Shown: positions 63,401-64,000 of the stretch, piece after piece
Position numbering within the stretch: position 1 is the first letter of the stretch
Layout: each line of letters begins with the position of its first letter
Assembly: GCF_019090165.1 (NCBI RefSeq)
Contig: NZ_JAHRIB010000061.1
Span: 110,258 to 174,257, forward strand
Source of the DNA: Streptomyces sp. BV286
GTDB lineage: Bacteria > Actinomycetota > Actinomycetes > Streptomycetales > Streptomycetaceae
Length of the DNA: 64,000 bases
Direction of reading: 5' to 3'
Notes under the pieces: generated by a model
Databases searched by the model: none
What the model was told of the DNA's origin: nothing
The model's input: only the letters and a program-made list of their open reading frames with translations
Program-made: the position numbers and the translations under genes

Positions 63401-63540
63401 TGGCGGACGGCTTCTCGTGCCGCACCCAACTGCAACAGACGGCGACCGTGAAGGGCCGCCATCTGGCAGAGGTACTGGCGGAGGCGCTGCCCGAGCCCGA
63501 ACCGGCCCCAGAGGCCCCCACGGACCCGCCCCGCTCCTGA
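60451..63540 (+). CDS. FAD-linked oxidase / 4Fe-4S fusion dehydrogenase (YdiJ-like)
   Basis: 1029-residue two-domain flavoprotein. The N-terminal half is a VAO/GlcD-type FAD domain (VVARGGGTSIAGQATGTGVV, TLGGMIGNNSCGSHSVAWGT, GSEGTLGILTEAVVRL, SGEHGDGQARAELLPKMYGP). The C-terminal half is a GlpC/heterodisulfide-reductase-like part with Fe-S cysteines (CVGVAKCRTTQSSGSSVMCP; CLSCKGCRSDCPVGVDM) and Cys-rich CCG motifs (RPCCGLTYVSTGQ; AGGCCGLAGNFGFE). Closest characterised relative by architecture is E. coli YdiJ, a D-2-hydroxyglutarate dehydrogenase; D-lactate or glycolate oxidation is also possible. Two low-complexity inserts (EMGEMGEMGEG; DARPDARSARPDARPGSRSR) interrupt linkers. GGGGAGG lies 13 nt before the ATG. 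Confidence 0.9.
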   Translation: MTETDLGELRAALEKTVRGEVALDATARALTTMDASNYRRVPLAVVAPRDADDVAAALSVCSRLGVPVVARGGGTSIAGQATGTGVVLDFTRHLNRIVSLDPEARTAVVQPGVVLDRLQEAAAPHGLRFGPDPSTHSRCTLGGMIGNNSCGSHSVAWGTTADSVRELSVITARGATARLGADWSGAPEGLRALVDGESALLRTGFPDLPRRISGYALDALLPERGADVARSFCGSEGTLGILTEAVVRLVEAPRARALAVLAYADESAAAEAAAGLLPHGPLTVEGMAADLVPADAELPRGGAWLFVETGGDTEAEAHARAQAITRVADVTASRVVTDPAGRRALWRIREDASGTATRMPDGTEAWPGWEDCAVPPARLGAYLRDFRGLLATHGLRGSPYGHFGDGCIHVRIDFDLLTRAGVGRFRTFSQELAELVVSHGGSLSGEHGDGQARAELLPKMYGPRVVGLFERVKDLWDPDGLLNPGMLVRPHRLDENLRFAVLPREPVPVEFGYPADGGDFSSAVRRCVGVAKCRTTQSSGSSVMCPSFRATGEEEHSTRGRARLLHEMLAGEVITDGWRSTEVRDALDLCLSCKGCRSDCPVGVDMATYKAEFLHHHYEGRRRPAAHYAMGWLPVWLRLVDRTRTAWLVNLLASVRPLAGLAKRLGGIAPEREIPRVARETFSRWRSRRAAERAGAPWEMGEMGEMGEGAGRVGRPGDGGPSQAVVLWPDTFTEYLSPSVGKAAVRVLEAAGLRVLPFPSDPGPLDAGPSGTARSDARPDARSARPDARPGSRSRGRPCCGLTYVSTGQLDRARTVMRRTLDLVDQLRDGEGGPLPDPPGGPSQDPAPAAPELPPVVVLEPSCAAALRTDLPELLPDDPRARRLASAVVTFAEVLERHAPHWTPPRLDRPVVGQTHCHQHAVLGDAPDRRLREAAGLTGALAGGCCGLAGNFGFEKGHFEVSTACAEEQLLPAVRAAGEDAVVLADGFSCRTQLQQTATVKGRHLAEVLAEALPEPEPAPEAPTDPPRS

Positions 63541-63889
63541 ACCCCGGCACCGCGCTCCCGCAACTCCCGCGGGGCGGTTTCCGCAACCCCGGCGGGGCGG
63601 TTCCCGCAAGCCCCGCGGGGCGAGATGCCCCGGCCGCCAGGGACCGACCCGTCTCCTGACATCCGGCCCCCGCGTCCACCCCCTCAGGGGCGCGGGGAAC
63701 TGCGCGCTCAGCACTCACGAACCCGCACACGGCAGAGACCCCGATCCCGAACCCATCGGTAAGCTCCAAAATGGCTTCACAGCCCTGACCGAGTCCATTA
63801 CCATGGACCGAGAAGTCCATCACGATGTACGAAACGTGCATGCCGCGCGACCCGCACCGCCCCTCGACCCGAACTTCCTGGACGGCCCC
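63541..63889. repeat. Intergenic: short tandem repeats, dispersed-element copy, ATGGAC/GTCCAT sites
   Basis: No gene is seen in 349 bp. Degenerate ~28-bp repeats of CCGCGGGGCGGTT(T/C)CCGCAA occupy about 63558-63625. A plus-orientation copy of the dispersed element lies at 63682-63712. Before the next gene GTCCAT (63793-63798), ATGGAC (63803-63808) and GTCCAT (63815-63820) make two overlapping inverted repeats, a possible operator. Confidence 0.7.
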
Positions 63890-64000
63890 GTGAACATCCC
63901 CAGCGCTGACCGGTGCCCGACGGTCACCGACCCCACGGCCGCCGCCGGACTGGCCGCCGCCGGTCCGGCAGCCGTCGCTCCGGCCGCCGCGGCCGACGGC
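63890..64000 (+). CDS. Start of an unidentified gene (truncated by window edge)
   Basis: A GTG at 63890 opens a frame that runs to the window end: VNIPSADRCPTVTDPTAAAG, then Ala-rich LAAAGPAAVAPAAAADG. 37 residues only. The Ala/Pro-rich start is non-diagnostic. The choice of frame rests on strong third-position GC and the upstream operator-like repeats. It could be any protein with a disordered N-terminus. Confidence 0.4.
   Translation, partial: MNIPSADRCPTVTDPTAAAGLAAAGPAAVAPAAAADG

Noticed and set aside
60630..63659. 1009-codon plus-strand frame parallel to the YdiJ-like gene
   Set aside because: Shifted-frame shadow; FAD and Fe-S motifs lie in the 60451 frame.

Overview
The window is a 64 kb piece of a high-GC actinobacterial chromosome, almost certainly Streptomyces. 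The codon use has very strong third-position GC, and GTG and TTG starts with purine-rich ribosome sites are common. Streptomyces-typical genes include a conservon (cvn-type multi-gene signalling operon), DUF397/helix-turn-helix pairs, the futalosine menaquinone enzymes MqnB and MqnD, an XPB helicase with its partner, HelR, and a GH5-CBM2 cellulase behind a perfect CebR-type operator. Most of the window looks like conserved core chromosome with some accessory insertions. No rRNA, tRNA, CRISPR array or complete insertion sequence was seen.

Layout. 1-3.4 kb: end of a drug-efflux MFS gene, an HD-domain hydrolase, an XRE/DUF397 pair and cutC. 3.4-4.0 kb: intergenic 81-bp tandem repeats. 4-14.6 kb: genes for transcription and DNA transactions (HelR, XPB helicase, its helicase-associated partner), an unusual fusion of a UPF0114 membrane domain with an IstB-type AAA ATPase, two small secreted peptides and a membrane protein. 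14.5-17.5 kb: FecE/FecC/FecD-type iron-siderophore importer. 17.8-24.3 kb: HAD phosphatase, small membrane protein, cold-shock protein, MqnD/MqnB, DUF2771 lipoprotein, MFS protein, DUF3027 protein. 24.7-29 kb: a 1040-residue sacsin/HSP90-like ATPase and an abundant-looking secreted protein. 29.2-37.8 kb: CtpE-like P-type ATPase, DUF2530 protein, purine permease, ribbon-helix-helix protein, MarR regulator plus MFS exporter, ThpR, a 29-residue membrane peptide and an aldo/keto reductase.

37.9-48 kb is the most accessory-looking part. It holds a two-gene flavin hydroxylase/O-methyltransferase operon, a second XRE/DUF397 pair divergent from an unknown protein, a replication/HTH-like protein, a RelE/ParE-type toxin-antitoxin pair whose toxin carries a TTA (bldA) codon, a very large membrane protein broken by a frameshift in a C7 tract, and a Uma2 nuclease-like protein. 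48-54.3 kb: SGNH hydrolase, secreted beta-propeller-like protein, a TetR-controlled DrrAB-type ABC exporter with a 48-bp operator dyad, and the cellulase. 54.5-64 kb: SerC, a conservon (cvnA-cvnB-cvnC-P450) from which the usual GTPase gene cvnD is missing, a YdiJ-like FAD/Fe-S dehydrogenase, and the start of another gene.

Regulatory logic visible in the sequence: a CebR box for the cellulase, a large dyad for the TetR/ABC pair, a dre-like DasR site before cutC, a possible iron box before fecD, and strong hairpin terminators between many genes. A dispersed element with core GGGGCGCGGGGAACTGCGCG recurs in intergenic spaces in both orientations. Where two copies face each other they fold into long hairpins.
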